Part shown: positions 45,220-55,101 of the stretch, one piece after another | Numbering within the stretch: position 1 is the first letter of the stretch | Layout of the letters: each line of letters begins with the position of its first letter | Assembly (NCBI RefSeq): GCF_900102725.1 | Contig: NZ_FNJW01000008.1 | Span: 682,001 to 746,000 of the forward strand | Origin: Carnobacterium viridans | GTDB taxonomy: Bacteria; Bacillota; Bacilli; Lactobacillales; Carnobacteriaceae | DNA: 64,000 nt | Direction: 5' to 3' | Made by a program: the position numbers and the translations under genes | The notes under the pieces: model-generated | Told to the model about the DNA's origin: nothing | Seen by the model: only the letters and a program-made list of their open reading frames with translations | The model's database searches: none

Positions 45220-45429
45220 TCAATCGATATCGTAAAAATATGAAATCACCTTAGATACAATAAAAAAGTAACCGCAATAAAGAATTAAAAAGTAGCCCCA
45301 AACGTAAAAGTTGTTGCTTACTGTCAAAAAATCAAGTTGTGGAATATGACTCTGTGTGATTGTTGTTAAAGATAGAGCCAAAAGAATTTTTAAAATGAAT
45401 AGGATAGAATCTACAAAATCTTCAATCAT
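45220..45429 (-). CDS. Small membrane protein of unknown function (69 aa)
   Basis: Two hydrophobic helices (about residues 5-25 and 42-62) separated by a polar stretch; ATG behind GAGGTGTAAA. No family recognised. It is the first of a group of small membrane or secreted proteins between 45.2 and 47.5 kb. Its 3' side carries hairpin element copy E. Confidence 0.65.
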   Translation of the reverse strand: MIEDFVDSILFILKILLALSLTTITQSHIPQLDFLTVSNNFYVWGYFLILYCGYFFIVSKVISYFYDID

Positions 45430-45693
45430 TTTACACCTCTACGTTTATATGTTAGCGTTATCAAATCAACGAAATTATTTTATTTTCACTTTAAAATGAC
45501 TCTTGATATCTTTTTATATTTTAACTGATTCAGTTTTACTTCTACAACAAATATGCCCATTTTTCATACATATCATTTGATCAACTGCTTAATCGCTTCT
45601 TTTTTAATTAGTTCACTAATCCGTTCATACGCACTTATCAAAATCGCCTATTTATTTACTTATACTTCAGATGACTATTGTATATAACGTAGC

Positions 45694-46080
45694 TTATTGT
45701 ATGATTAAACTATTTAATATAGCATCTTCACCATTCAATAATACAATTAAGTACTCGTGATCATAATCTTTATCCACATTAATTTCATAATAGAGCGGTG
45801 TATAATAGTCATCCGCTTCTTCTGGTAATACTGTATCTGTAAAAGCTATCGTTAATTTATCTCCATCTTCTGTAATCTTTGCATCAACTGTTGGACCAAC
45901 CGAATTAAAAATGGCATAGGTTATTCCTGACTTTTCAGAGACTATGGTCACATCCCCTGGATTATCTGAAATTGGCTCGAGATTTGAGATTGGATTTACT
46001 TCCTGAATAGTTGTCTCGTTATTATTTCCACAACCAATCAAGACGAGTGAACAAAAAAGAAGTAAAATCAAATTTTTCAT
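45694..46080 (-). CDS. Small putative lipoprotein
   Basis: 128 aa from ATG 46078-46080, which follows AAAGGAGCATC; the frame upstream (to 46170) has no ribosome site. The signal helix LILLLFCSLVL ends in the lipobox L-I-G-C with Cys17. The mature part is acidic (about 110 residues) with a beta-rich look. No known domain. Probably anchored on the outer face of the membrane. It may share a transcript with the 51-aa gene 49 bp upstream. Confidence 0.8.
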   Translation of the reverse strand: MKNLILLLFCSLVLIGCGNNNETTIQEVNPISNLEPISDNPGDVTIVSEKSGITYAIFNSVGPTVDAKITEDGDKLTIAFTDTVLPEEADDYYTPLYYEINVDKDYDHEYLIVLLNGEDAILNSLIIQ

Positions 46081-46129
46081 ATAGAGATGCTCCTTTGAAC
46101 ATTCATTTTTATTTAGCTTTAGCCAAATC

Positions 46130-46285
46130 TTACTTCTCAAAATCCGATTTGCGAAGCAAGTAATATCCAATGGCTATTAGAGCATATCCTAAGCCAAGTC
46201 TTTGTTTCAATAGTTCAAAAATCGCTATTCCAAAAATTAAAATAGAGAAATAGAGATACCATTGTGATTTCTTTATTTTTTTCAC
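46130..46285 (-). CDS. Very small membrane protein (51 aa)
   Basis: Starts with GTG at 46283-46285, five bases after GGGGGAG, and ends TAA at 46130. Basic N-terminus (KKIKKSQW), then two hydrophobic helices (about residues 9-24 and 31-44), tail RKSDFEK. No family recognised. The ribosome site and topology support a real gene. It lies between the 46426 gene and the lipoprotein gene on the same strand. Confidence 0.6.
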   Translation of the reverse strand: MKKIKKSQWYLYFSILIFGIAIFELLKQRLGLGYALIAIGYYLLRKSDFEK

Positions 46286-46368
46286 TTAAACTCCCCCATA
46301 GATAATTCCTGAATCTTTTTACTTTCTAAATTATCTATGAAAAGTCTTTCTTTTAAAAGAACCTATTA

Positions 46369-46736
46369 GTTTACATAGTAGCAACCAGCAGTTGCATCCT
46401 TGTAGTAGCAATGTTTATAGGCTCATCAAAATTCTTCTTGTTCATAAAATTGAATTGTCATTCCTTCAAACATTAAACTATCCAATTCACTTTTTTTGAT
46501 TTCTTTGTCCGCTATTTTAAAAACATCAATCGTTTCGTCCATTATAATTTTTAACACTGAATCTTTTTCCTCTTTATCGATGTACACAAGTTCTGTATAC
46601 AAGTCCTCTTTATAACAAATTCCAATTTCTTCTCTTTCATCCAAAACGTTCACGCTCCTCTTTATTTAATGAGTACATGCAACCACTAGTTGCAAATTGT
46701 AAACTGATCCGTTCTACAAAGCTTCATCAAAATATG
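46369..46736. repeat. Diverged direct repeats flanking the 72-codon gene
   Basis: Two similar stretches of about 63 bp, at roughly 46372-46432 and 46674-46736, each contain a small hairpin (GCAACCAGCAGTTGC and GCAACCACTAGTTGC) and end with TCATCAAAAT. They bracket the gene at 46426-46644. By-eye alignment with several gaps. Confidence 0.45.
46426..46644 (-). CDS. Small acidic hypothetical protein (72 aa)
   Basis: Unrecognised, soluble, very acidic. AGAGGAG lies directly before a GTG at 46653 (spacing of one base, too close), so TTG at 46642-46644, ten bases away, is the more likely start. Flanked by a pair of diverged direct repeats. Upstream of the 51-aa and lipoprotein genes on the same strand. 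Confidence 0.5.
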   Translation of the reverse strand: MDEREEIGICYKEDLYTELVYIDKEEKDSVLKIIMDETIDVFKIADKEIKKSELDSLMFEGMTIQFYEQEEF

Positions 46737-46816
46737 GGATAATAGAATTAATAAAGGATTTAGCAAACCGCTTAATTATTTACTCATACATATTAATATA
46801 AGAAAGGTAAGTAACT

Positions 46817-47059
46817 ATGAAAAATTACAAACGAAAATCCATTCTACTGGTTGGCATAAATTTAGCTGTTATTTTCGGTTTCATTCTTTACCCTAAAGAT
46901 ATTAATGGAAATCCTCTTATTCTATTGCTAGTAATCGCTATTAATAGTTACGATTTAGCAACCCTTAAAGAACCGTTGTCAAAACCTTATTTATTTTCTA
47001 GATATATTTTTATTTTGTTGCTATTTATAGGATTGCTGTTGTCAGTAATAAATCGTTAA
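46817..47059 (+). CDS. Small membrane protein of unknown function (80 aa)
   Basis: ATG behind AGAAAGGTAAG. Three hydrophobic stretches (about residues 9-25, 33-46 and 60-78); basic N-terminus puts it inside. No known family. 41 bp upstream of the next membrane-protein gene and probably in an operon with it. Confidence 0.65.
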   Translation: MKNYKRKSILLVGINLAVIFGFILYPKDINGNPLILLLVIAINSYDLATLKEPLSKPYLFSRYIFILLLFIGLLLSVINR

Positions 47060-47100
47060 CCATATTTATAAAATAAACTCTCAAAACGGAGGTATAAATT

Positions 47101-47496
47101 ATGAAAAAAAAATCCATACTCAATCCATTACTTGTTTCGTTATTTCCTGTGCTAGTGCTAGGGATAATTCCATGGCTTATCAACTATGCAAAAACAATTT
47201 CTGCTCAGACATATCATTTAACAGCTTTTTGGGCAATTAGTATAAGTTGGATATTCATTGGCATAACTCTAACGTTAATCAGTTACCAATTAATAACTTA
47301 CTTTGATAAAACAGATAAGCTTACAAAATGGATTCTAATGGCTTGGACAGTTATTTTAATTATCTTATTGGTTGGTAATTACTTTGGTTATAGCCTGCCC
47401 ATTTATGCAACTCTTAACCTACTGGGTACCTCTTTTGTAGAATTTACCCTTGGATTTTACATAAGTTTAGCCACTCTGCTCTACATCAAACGATAA
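47101..47496 (+). CDS. Four-helix membrane protein of unknown function (131 aa)
   Basis: ATG behind CGGAGGT. Four predicted membrane helices (about residues 9-28, 42-64, 76-96, 102-127). No conserved motif recognised. Second gene of a two-gene unit; the hairpin arms at 47529-47544/47823-47839 downstream look like its terminator, now split by repeat copy F. Confidence 0.65.
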   Translation: MKKKSILNPLLVSLFPVLVLGIIPWLINYAKTISAQTYHLTAFWAISISWIFIGITLTLISYQLITYFDKTDKLTKWILMAWTVILIILLVGNYFGYSLPIYATLNLLGTSFVEFTLGFYISLATLLYIKR

Positions 47497-47520
47497 AATC
47501 ATTATATAATTTATCAATCA

Positions 47521-47846
47521 AAAAAAATAGCACCAAGCTTAGAGTTGTTTTCCGGCGCTATACTTTTTAGTGGTGATAGCTTAGTTAATTTAACGGCACG
47601 AAATTTTTGGAGGAATAGGGTTGCTTGTAGCCATGCACAGAATTCAATGCGAATTATAAAGCGTTAGCGCTTCAGCGATTACATTTTATTTGAGGTTTGA
47701 AAGCTCTGAAGACTACGAACTTTAGGCTTCAGGCGATTCCATGGCTCTCCACAAGCAAACCCGTCTATTCCAGAAGAAATTTTATTTTCCTCTATTAACA
47801 CCATTTGAGGAAGAGTTTGTTCTCCTAAGAATTGGTGCTACCTTTT
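47521..47846. terminator. Split terminator hosting repeat copy F
   Basis: AGCACCAAGCTTAGAG (47529-47544) and CTCCTAAGAATTGGTGCT (47822-47839) are complementary, preceded by an A run and followed by CCTTTTATTT. Together they would be a normal intrinsic terminator of the gene ending at 47496, but about 280 bp containing hairpin element F separates the arms. Confidence 0.55.
47553..47816. repeat. Dispersed hairpin element, copy F
   Basis: From GCGCTATACTTTTTAGTGGT to ACCATTTGAGGAAGAG; inverted ends AGTGGTGATAG (47569-47579) and CTATTAACACC (47792-47802). Arms contain GGAATAGGGTTGCTTGTAGC and CATGGCTCTCCACAAGCAAA. Inner module like that of copy E. Confidence 0.85.
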
Positions 47847-47960
47847 ATTTATCTTTAATCCGTTTCTTTTAATTTATATAATTTCCCATTCTATCTGCAA
47901 CCACGCAGTCCCAAGTATGAGTTTAATGCCTAATAAGCCTCTTATTTTGATTCCATAAAA

Positions 47961-47993
47961 CAAAAAAACAACCCATCTATTAGAATGAGTTGC
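47961..47993 (-). terminator. AlkD-like gene terminator
   Basis: CAACCCAT (47969-47976) pairs with ATGAGTTG (47985-47992); T run follows on the minus strand, immediately after the stop. Confidence 0.8.
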
Positions 47994-48653
47994 TCATAAA
48001 TACTTACTTGCTTCTCTTATACTCAGATTACTCATCTCATCAGAATACTTGTTAATAAAAACTCTTACCCATTCAGGATTTACTTTGGAATAATCTCGCA
48101 AACTCCAGCCAATTGCCTTATTGATAAAGAACTCATCGCTTCCAAAATTGTTCGTAATAATTTCTTCTAACAATGCTGTTTTTGTTTTTTCTTTTCTGCC
48201 AAGTTGATGATTGATTGCCAATCTTCTTACCCAAAAATCTTCATCCTCAGACCATTCCAACATTAAACTGTCGACCCTTCTGTCTCTAAGACCTATGTTT
48301 CCAATAATTTTATTAAAAAAATCGATCGTATCCCACCATTGTTTTACTTTGATGTATTTATTTATTCTAGGTATATCTTCAAATTTCAACTCTTTATTCA
48401 TAGCAATCAAGTAATCCAACACCAAATATTGAAACTCCCTGTGCTCATCTCCATAGCATTTATCAAGAAAATCCCAGTCAGTGGTTTTATTCTTTTTCTC
48501 TTCCCTGATAAATTCTTTATAGGTTTCTCTTCTTTTAGGAGATGGGATACCATAAAATTGAAACCTATTTCTCATGTACTTTGCCATCGAATCAGCCTTA
48601 TCTCTATCTGAAATTTTCTCAAATTTATCTTTTATAAATCTATATTTATCCAT
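47994..48653 (-). CDS. AlkD-like DNA alkylation repair protein
   Basis: 219 aa of HEAT-like repeats. AlkD-type glycosylases excise 3-methyladenine/7-methylguanine without base flipping. The family's aromatic/acid cleft residues fit the VKQWWDTID segment and the IGWSLRDYSK motif. ATG behind GAGAGGAC. Single gene with its own terminator. Confidence 0.88.
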   Translation of the reverse strand: MDKYRFIKDKFEKISDRDKADSMAKYMRNRFQFYGIPSPKRRETYKEFIREEKKNKTTDWDFLDKCYGDEHREFQYLVLDYLIAMNKELKFEDIPRINKYIKVKQWWDTIDFFNKIIGNIGLRDRRVDSLMLEWSEDEDFWVRRLAINHQLGRKEKTKTALLEEIITNNFGSDEFFINKAIGWSLRDYSKVNPEWVRVFINKYSDEMSNLSIREASKYL

Positions 48654-48876
48654 ATCACTGTCCTCTCAATCGCAGTTAGTCCGAATGAAAGCCATTCAAA
48701 GTTAACCTTCCTCACATCAACTGTAGGTACGCTAACATTACTATAATTTATTTGGTTAACAAATACAATAAACTTATTTTAGTTATATAGGTAAAATAAA
48801 ATCCATCATGCTACTCCAGAATGTGTTATTTAGGTTCTATAATAGTTAATATTGGTAACAAAAAAATAGAAACAAG

Positions 48877-48915
48877 CGAAAAAACAACCCATTCAATGAA
48901 TGAGTTGTTCGTTTT
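48877..48915 (-). terminator. rlmD terminator
   Basis: AACAACCCATTCA pairs with TGAATGAGTTGTT (one mismatch), T run on the minus strand, just after the rlmD stop. Confidence 0.85.
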
Positions 48916-48926
48916 GTGATTTATGA

Positions 48927-50303
48927 TTAGTCACGAACGAGTAAAGTAACACTTTCCACGTGTGTTGTTTGAGGGAATAAATCTACAGGTTGAACTTTTT
49001 TAACTGTATATCCGCCTTCTGAAAGTAAAGCTAAGTCACGTGCCAATGTTGCTGGATTACAACTTACGTAAATCATTTTTGTTGGTTTCATTTCAAGAAC
49101 AGCCTCAGTAAATTCTTTTTCAAGACCTTTACGAGGAGGGTCAACAACTAATAAATCAGCTGTACGGCCTTCTTCACTCCATTTAACCATAACTTCTTCA
49201 GCAGCACCTGCTTCAAAGGTCACATTATCAATATTGTTTAATTCAGCATTTGCTTTTGCATTTTCTACAGCTGGTTCAATTACTTCGATTCCATAAACAT
49301 GTTTAGCATTTTTAGCTAATGTTAATGTAATGGTCCCAATTCCACTGTAGGCATCAATAACGGTTTCTTCTCCCGTTAATTCAGCAAAGTCTAAAACAGT
49401 TTGATACAATTTTTCAGTTTGAAGTGGGTTCACTTGGTAGAATGAACGGTGAGAAATTTCAAATGTGTTGCCTAATAAAGTATCTCTAAATTTATCTTCG
49501 CCATATAAAACAATTGCATCGTCGCCTAAAATCACATTCGTGTGTTTAGGGTTAACATTTTGAACAATACTGACAACTTCTGGAATTGCTTCTAGAATAT
49601 CTGGAATGATTTTGCTTGTAGGGAACAATTTAGCTGTTCTTGTTACTAATACAATCATGATTTCACCAGTATAGTATCCACGACGAACAATGATATGACG
49701 CAGATTACCCGTATTTTCATGTTCGTTATAAGGTTTAACCCCATATTCACGCATGATATCGCGAACTGCGATGATCGTTTCATCAATTTTAGGATCTTGA
49801 ATGTAGAAGTTTTCCATTGGAATCACTTCATGACTGTTTTTACGGAAAAAACCAGTCGTTAATTTGTCATTGATTTTACGTACCGGTATCTGCGCTTTGT
49901 TACGGTAACCTGATGGATTAGCCATTCCAATCGTGTCGTATACGGGTACTTCTGGTAATTTTGCGATGCGTTGCATGCTGTTCTTAACTTGTTGTTTTTT
50001 AAAGTTTAATTGTGCTGGGTATCTCATGTGTTGCAACGGCGTAATGCCTACACGTGTATAATTTTCATCTTGGATGACTACACGGTCTTCACTTGAGTTT
50101 AAACGGTTCAATACTTTTGCATAACCAAAAGATTTCCCTGTTTTATGAATCTTAACTTCTACTTGTTCACCGGGTAAAGCATTTTCAATAAATAGTGAAT
50201 AGCCTTGTATTCTTGCTACTCCCATACCCTCATGTGTTAAATCTTCAATTTTAACGGTGTGTTTTTCATTTTTCTTAACTGGTACTATTTTATCTGCTTT
50301 CAT
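48927..50303 (-). CDS. rlmD: 23S rRNA (uracil-5-)-methyltransferase
   Basis: RumA/RlmD-family SAM-dependent enzyme, 458 aa, forming 5-methyluridine in 23S rRNA. N-terminal TRAM domain (about residues 12-70), SAM motif DAYSGIGTITL near 320, DPPRKG near 388 and the catalytic cysteine in SCNPATLARDL near 415. Firmicutes often have two paralogues (RlmCD); the exact uridine is not certain. ATG behind GAAGGGAGC. A 350-bp spacer separates it from dagK. Confidence 0.93.
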   Translation of the reverse strand: MKADKIVPVKKNEKHTVKIEDLTHEGMGVARIQGYSLFIENALPGEQVEVKIHKTGKSFGYAKVLNRLNSSEDRVVIQDENYTRVGITPLQHMRYPAQLNFKKQQVKNSMQRIAKLPEVPVYDTIGMANPSGYRNKAQIPVRKINDKLTTGFFRKNSHEVIPMENFYIQDPKIDETIIAVRDIMREYGVKPYNEHENTGNLRHIIVRRGYYTGEIMIVLVTRTAKLFPTSKIIPDILEAIPEVVSIVQNVNPKHTNVILGDDAIVLYGEDKFRDTLLGNTFEISHRSFYQVNPLQTEKLYQTVLDFAELTGEETVIDAYSGIGTITLTLAKNAKHVYGIEVIEPAVENAKANAELNNIDNVTFEAGAAEEVMVKWSEEGRTADLLVVDPPRKGLEKEFTEAVLEMKPTKMIYVSCNPATLARDLALLSEGGYTVKKVQPVDLFPQTTHVESVTLLVRD

Positions 50304-50619
50304 AAAAAAAAGCTCCCTTCGTTGACCCTATTTCGTGTCATATGTTTGTCGGTATATGTCTATTCAAGAACGTGTTCTAAAAAGCAAAACCAAATCCGCT
50401 TTTCTTCACACTCCATTGTCAGTTAGTACGCCAGATATTTGATACTTTCTATCATCCACTTAACTGGGAGTGTTCCTGACTCGACCGGCTAAACGGGATG
50501 GGATTAAAAATACGTTCTTATCTAATGATTCTAATCTACACTGTAGTATTGACCTTTTAAATTAACGTTAAAGGCTTCTTCCAATTCTTAATCATAAGTT
50601 TGGGTACTGACTCGTAATT
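50304..50619. other. Spacer with a second-type repeat module
   Basis: No gene seen. At 50361-50415 there is a short hairpin module (GAACGTGTTCTAAAAAGC ... GCTTTTCTTCACACTCC) similar, in reverse orientation, to the module nested inside repeat copy A (8376-8500). The rest is featureless. Confidence 0.5.
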
Positions 50620-50654
50620 ATACAAGAAAACTCGCCTTATTTCAAAGTTTTCTT
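50620..50654 (-). terminator. gatCAB-dagK operon terminator
   Basis: AAGAAAACT/AGTTTTCTT stem overlapping the dagK stop codon; modest T tract on the minus strand. Confidence 0.55.
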
Positions 50655-51711
50655 AATAATTCTCATAAGCTTCTTTTTTTGAAGAGTGTATTTCACCATC
50701 ACCATTGATGTCTTGGTTTGTCAATTCTTCCACTTCTTTGATAAAAGCGTCTTCTACTCCCTCAGCATTTTCGTCTTTTTTATCAACAGCTTTTTGAATG
50801 TCATCCGTGGATACAATGATTTCAATGTGTTGATGCAAATTAGAAAACGTAACAGGTGCGTTTCCACCGTATTCGCCATCCAAGTTGATCATCATTTTAG
50901 ACGAGTTTCCTGGACGTGCAACAATTTTACTTGTTTTTTTGTATAAAATTTTTGAATTGGTTAAATGTTTTCCACCATTCAAAACTTGGGCCACTAAATA
51001 CATGATATCTGCTAAGTTGGATGTTTTTAGCACAATTAACGTAAATTTCCCATCATCTAATAAAGCATCGGGAGCAATTTGTTCAAAACCGCCAATTGAA
51101 TTGGTCAGCGCAACTAAAAACATCGTTGCTTCTCCTTCAAATATGCCATCATCATACTCAATGTGCATTGGAATAGGTTTCATCCGAGGCAAAACCTCTG
51201 CTCCTTTAACAAAATAAGCTAAATATCCAAAGATTGATTTTAGTTGTGATGGAACGTCATACGTTAATTCTGTCAATAATCCACCGCCGCCAATATTAAT
51301 GAAATAAGATAAGTCTTCTCCCATAACTGCTTCGCCGATGTCCATGAAAAAAGATTGCTCTTTTTGAATTACTTTTGCTGCTTCTACTAGATTATTTCTT
51401 GGAATGTGTAAAGCTCTAGCATAATCATTCGTTGTTCCAGCAGGGATAATGGCCAGTTTAGGTCTTTTTTCTAAACCAGCAATCCCATTTACGACTTCAT
51501 TGATCGTTCCATCCCCGCCTGCTGCTACGATTAAATCAAAGCCGGCTTTTGCTGCTCTTTCAGCTTCGTTTCGAGCAGAGTTAGGTTCTGGAGTTGTCGC
51601 ATAAGCACTAGTTTCATACCCTGCATCTTCGTAAACTTGAAAGATTTCTACTAGATTTTTTTTTACAATTTCACGACCCGATGTCGGATTATAAATCACT
51701 CTTGCACGCAT
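50653..51711 (-). CDS. dagK: Diacylglycerol kinase (DagK/DgkB type) with acidic tail
   Basis: Phosphorylates diacylglycerol so that it re-enters phospholipid synthesis (important for lipoteichoic acid producers). DAGK catalytic domain at residues 1-130 with the nucleotide-binding GGDGTINEVVNG near 66-77; the second domain follows to about 310. The protein is 352 aa, about 35 longer than typical; the extra acidic tail has DINGDGEIHSSK, which resembles a calcium-binding EF-hand/dockerin loop. Last gene of gatC-gatA-gatB-dagK (30-bp gap). Confidence 0.93.
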   Translation of the reverse strand: MRARVIYNPTSGREIVKKNLVEIFQVYEDAGYETSAYATTPEPNSARNEAERAAKAGFDLIVAAGGDGTINEVVNGIAGLEKRPKLAIIPAGTTNDYARALHIPRNNLVEAAKVIQKEQSFFMDIGEAVMGEDLSYFINIGGGGLLTELTYDVPSQLKSIFGYLAYFVKGAEVLPRMKPIPMHIEYDDGIFEGEATMFLVALTNSIGGFEQIAPDALLDDGKFTLIVLKTSNLADIMYLVAQVLNGGKHLTNSKILYKKTSKIVARPGNSSKMMINLDGEYGGNAPVTFSNLHQHIEIIVSTDDIQKAVDKKDENAEGVEDAFIKEVEELTNQDINGDGEIHSSKKEAYENY

Positions 51712-51741
51712 AAATCTTCTCCTTTACTTTCACACCTAATT

Positions 51742-53172
51742 CTAGCGTTTGCTCAATTCATCCATTAATAATTTATTCACGACTCCTGGATTAGCTTGGC
51801 CTTTGGTAGCTTTCATAATTTGTCCTACTAAGAAACCAACTGCACGGTCTTTCCCATTTTTAAAGTCTTCAATTGATTGTGCATTATTGTCTAATATGTC
51901 ATTGATAATTGGCAATAATTTTGCAGGGTCGCTTAATTGAACCCAGCCATTTGCTTCAACGACTCCTTGAGCGTCTCCACCGTTCATGATCAGTTCGCGG
52001 AATACTTTTTTCGCCATTTTTGAACTAATGGTTCCATCCGAAATCAATTTGATCATACCAGATAAGTTTTCAGGTGTTAATTTTGTCTCATGCAACTCTA
52101 GCTTTTCACTGTTTAGGTACGCTGAAACTTCACCCATCAACCAGTTTGAAGCTTGTTTTGCATCTGCTCCATTTGCTAACATGCCTTCAAAGAAATCTGA
52201 CATTTCTTTTGTTGCGGTTAAGACCATTGCATCGTATTCTGGTAATCCTAATTGACTGATGTAACGAATACGACGATCTTTTGGCATTTCTGGAATGGTT
52301 GCTTTCACACGGTCGATACATTTTTCATCAATCACGATGTTTGGCAGATCAGGTTCTGGGAAGTAACGGTAGTCGCTTGACCCTTCCTTGACACGCATTA
52401 AAAGAGTATCTCCAGTTGTTTCATCGTAACGTCTTGTTTCTTGCTGGATCACTCCACCAGATAAAAGAACTTTTTCTTGGCGTTTTTCTTCAAAAGCTAA
52501 CCCACGACGAACAAAGTTAAAGGAATTTAAGTTTTTCAATTCTGTTTTGGTTCCAAATTCTTCTTGCCCAATTGGACGAATAGAAATATTGGCATCACAA
52601 CGCATTGATCCTTCTTCCATTTTTACATCACTTACACCAGTATATTGAATGATTTGTTTGATTGCTTCTAAATAAGCATAAGCTTCTTCCGGTGAACGCA
52701 TATCTGCTTCAGATACGATTTCAATCAGCGGTGTTCCTTGACGGTTTAAGTCGACATAAGAATAGCCGTCTGTTCCATGCGTATTTTTACCAGCGTCCTC
52801 TTCTAAATGTACGCGTTCAATACGGATTTTCTTTTTCTTACCATCAACTTCAATTTCGATCCATCCATCATGTCCGATTGGTTGATCAAATTGTGAGATT
52901 TGGTATGCTTTTGGATTATCTGGATAAAAATAGTTCTTACGATCAAATTTGGTATCTTGTGAAATCACACAATTTAAAGCTAGAGCAGCTCTCATTCCAA
53001 ATTCAATTGCGCCTTTATTGATAACGGGTAAAACTCCTGGGTAACCCCAGTCAATAACATTTGTGTTTGTGTTCGGTTCCGCACCAAAGTGAGCTGGAGC
53101 AGGTGAGAACATTTTTGAGTCGGTTTTTAATTCTACGTGGACTTCTAGTCCAATTACTGTTTCAAAATTCAT
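51742..53172 (-). CDS. gatB: Asp-tRNA(Asn)/Glu-tRNA(Gln) amidotransferase subunit B
   Basis: Subunit of the GatCAB complex that converts misacylated Glu-tRNA(Gln) (and Asp-tRNA(Asn)) to the correct form. 476 aa, standard. N-terminal kinase-like domain with the family signature GLEVHVEL, metal/ATP region near [15 protein letters not shown], and the C-terminal YqeY-like tail domain (about 330-476). ATG behind TAGGAGGAGAG. 15 bp after gatA. Confidence 0.97.
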   Translation of the reverse strand: MNFETVIGLEVHVELKTDSKMFSPAPAHFGAEPNTNTNVIDWGYPGVLPVINKGAIEFGMRAALALNCVISQDTKFDRKNYFYPDNPKAYQISQFDQPIGHDGWIEIEVDGKKKKIRIERVHLEEDAGKNTHGTDGYSYVDLNRQGTPLIEIVSEADMRSPEEAYAYLEAIKQIIQYTGVSDVKMEEGSMRCDANISIRPIGQEEFGTKTELKNLNSFNFVRRGLAFEEKRQEKVLLSGGVIQQETRRYDETTGDTLLMRVKEGSSDYRYFPEPDLPNIVIDEKCIDRVKATIPEMPKDRRIRYISQLGLPEYDAMVLTATKEMSDFFEGMLANGADAKQASNWLMGEVSAYLNSEKLELHETKLTPENLSGMIKLISDGTISSKMAKKVFRELIMNGGDAQGVVEANGWVQLSDPAKLLPIINDILDNNAQSIEDFKNGKDRAVGFLVGQIMKATKGQANPGVVNKLLMDELSKR

Positions 53173-53187
53173 ATCTATTCTCTCCTC

Positions 53188-54642
53188 CTACAAATTTGGT
53201 TTTTCTTTATGAAAGTCAGTAGCTTGTTCAAAAGCATAGGCTGCTTTATAGATTGTTTCTTCATCAAAATGCTTTCCAATCAATTGCAGACCTACTGGCA
53301 GATCATTTGAAAAGCCGCATGGAATAGAGATAGCTGGTACACCTGCTAAATTAACAGGAACGGTTAAGATATCGCTTAGGTACATTGCAATTGGATCATC
53401 GATTTGTTCGCCAATTCCAAATGCAGTCGTTGGTGTTGTAGGCCCTACTATCAAATCAAAATCTTTAAACACATTATCAAAGTCTTGTCTGATCAAGGTT
53501 CTAGCTTGTCCAGCTTTTTTAAAGTGAGCATCATAAAAACCTGAACTCAACGAGAATGTTCCAAGCATGATACGACGTTTTACTTCCATACCAAACCCTT
53601 CAGTACGTGATTTCACATAAACTTCATCAAGTGTTTTCGCTTCAGGTGAACGGTAACCATAACGAACACCATCAAACCGTTGTAAGTTTGAAGAAGCTTC
53701 TGAAGAAGCAATAATATAGTAAGCAGGCACACCATGTTTTGAATGTGGCAAGCTGACTTCTTCAACGATAGCCCCTAATGATTTGAAGGTATCAATAGCT
53801 TTAAGAACAGCTTTTTTAACGCCTTCTTCTAATCCTTTTTCATTTAAGTATTCAGTTGGAACACCAATTTTCATTCCTTTAACGCCAGACTCAATCCCAG
53901 CAGTAAAATCTGGAACGTCTCCTTCATAACTCATTGAATCACTTGCATCATGTCCGCTGATCGCATTTAAAACTAACGCATTGTCTTTAACTGTACGTGT
54001 AAATGGTCCAATTTGATCCAAACTAGATCCAAAAGCAATCAAACCAAAACGTGATACACGACCGTAAGTTGGTTTCATCCCAACGATTCCGTTAAATGCT
54101 GCTGGTTGACGGATTGATCCACCAGTATCTGTACCTAATGAAACCGGAATTTGACCCGCTGCTACTGCTGCTGCAGATCCACCTGAAGAGCCACCAGGAA
54201 CTTTATCTAGATTCCATGGGTTACGTGTTTTTTTGTAATATGACGTTTCAGTACTTCCGCCCATAGCGAATTCATCCATGTTTAATTTTCCAACTGAAAT
54301 CATTTTCGCTTCTTTTATTTTTTTCGTAACCGTTGCATCATAAATTGGAACAAAATCTTCCAAAATTTTACTAGCTGCTGTTGTACGTGTACCATTTGTT
54401 ACAATATTGTCTTTGATACCGATTGGAATACCTGAAAGAATATTACTCGGATCAATGCCTTCTTCGTCTACTTTGCGAGCTTGTTCAAGAGCTTCTTCTT
54501 CAGTCAACGTAATAAAAGCACCAATTTTATCTTCTGTTTCGTTAATACGAGTAAAAACAGCTTTTACGATTTCTTGAGCGGTTACTTCTTTTTTTACAAG
54601 CAATTCATGTAATTCTTCTACTGTGTAATTTGTTATATCCAT
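53188..54642 (-). CDS. gatA: Asp-tRNA(Asn)/Glu-tRNA(Gln) amidotransferase subunit A
   Basis: Glutaminase subunit of GatCAB; amidase-signature enzyme of 484 aa. Catalytic Lys in GIKDNI near residue 77 and the Ser-cisSer-Ser region in [11 protein letters not shown] (about 148-158) complete the triad. The start is ATG 54640-54642, one base after the gatC stop, with GGGGAGG upstream; the frame is open seven codons further inside gatC. Middle of the operon. Confidence 0.97.
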   Translation of the reverse strand: MDITNYTVEELHELLVKKEVTAQEIVKAVFTRINETEDKIGAFITLTEEEALEQARKVDEEGIDPSNILSGIPIGIKDNIVTNGTRTTAASKILEDFVPIYDATVTKKIKEAKMISVGKLNMDEFAMGGSTETSYYKKTRNPWNLDKVPGGSSGGSAAAVAAGQIPVSLGTDTGGSIRQPAAFNGIVGMKPTYGRVSRFGLIAFGSSLDQIGPFTRTVKDNALVLNAISGHDASDSMSYEGDVPDFTAGIESGVKGMKIGVPTEYLNEKGLEEGVKKAVLKAIDTFKSLGAIVEEVSLPHSKHGVPAYYIIASSEASSNLQRFDGVRYGYRSPEAKTLDEVYVKSRTEGFGMEVKRRIMLGTFSLSSGFYDAHFKKAGQARTLIRQDFDNVFKDFDLIVGPTTPTTAFGIGEQIDDPIAMYLSDILTVPVNLAGVPAISIPCGFSNDLPVGLQLIGKHFDEETIYKAAYAFEQATDFHKEKPNL

Positions 54643-54643
54643 A

Positions 54644-54949
54644 TTATGCTCCTGCCTCCCCATTGTCCATTATTGCAGGAACTTTAATTAAGCCGTCTTT
54701 TTCTTCTTTAACATTTTTAAATAACAATTCGCGATCAGTTCCTGGAACGGCTTTGTCTTCACGCATAACGTTGTACGTACGCAAGCCATGAACCATTACG
54801 GGCACATTTTCAGTATCTAACTCATCTAATTGTTCTACCATATGCATAATAGCATCCATTTGTTCTGTGAAATGGGTAATACTTTTATCACTAATTTCTA
54901 GTTTTGCTAATTTTGCGACGTGTTTTACGTCCTCTTCAGTAATAGCCAT
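54644..54949 (-). CDS. gatC: Asp-tRNA(Asn)/Glu-tRNA(Gln) amidotransferase subunit C
   Basis: Small belt subunit holding GatA and GatB together, 101 aa from ATG 54947-54949 (a GTG four codons upstream sits on the ribosome site and is less likely). Family pattern: [15 protein letters not shown] near the N-terminus and late acidic/hydrophobic segments. First gene of gatC-gatA-gatB-dagK. Confidence 0.95.
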   Translation of the reverse strand: MAITEEDVKHVAKLAKLEISDKSITHFTEQMDAIMHMVEQLDELDTENVPVMVHGLRTYNVMREDKAVPGTDRELLFKNVKEEKDGLIKVPAIMDNGEAGA

Positions 54950-55101
54950 CGGTTTGTTCACTCGCTTTCTTTGAATAGATTATCTTAGTTCAAACTCCTT
55001 TACTATCATACCATAAACCACTTATATGCTGTACGTAGAATTTACTTTGGCTAAAAATAAATGAAAGACTTTCCCTTTGGTTTTCTTGATAACTACAAAA
55101 T

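Noticed and set aside
45570..45655. Minus-strand 24-codon stretch that reads like an amphipathic helix
   Set aside because: Preceded directly by a stop and without a start signal; at best a decayed gene end.
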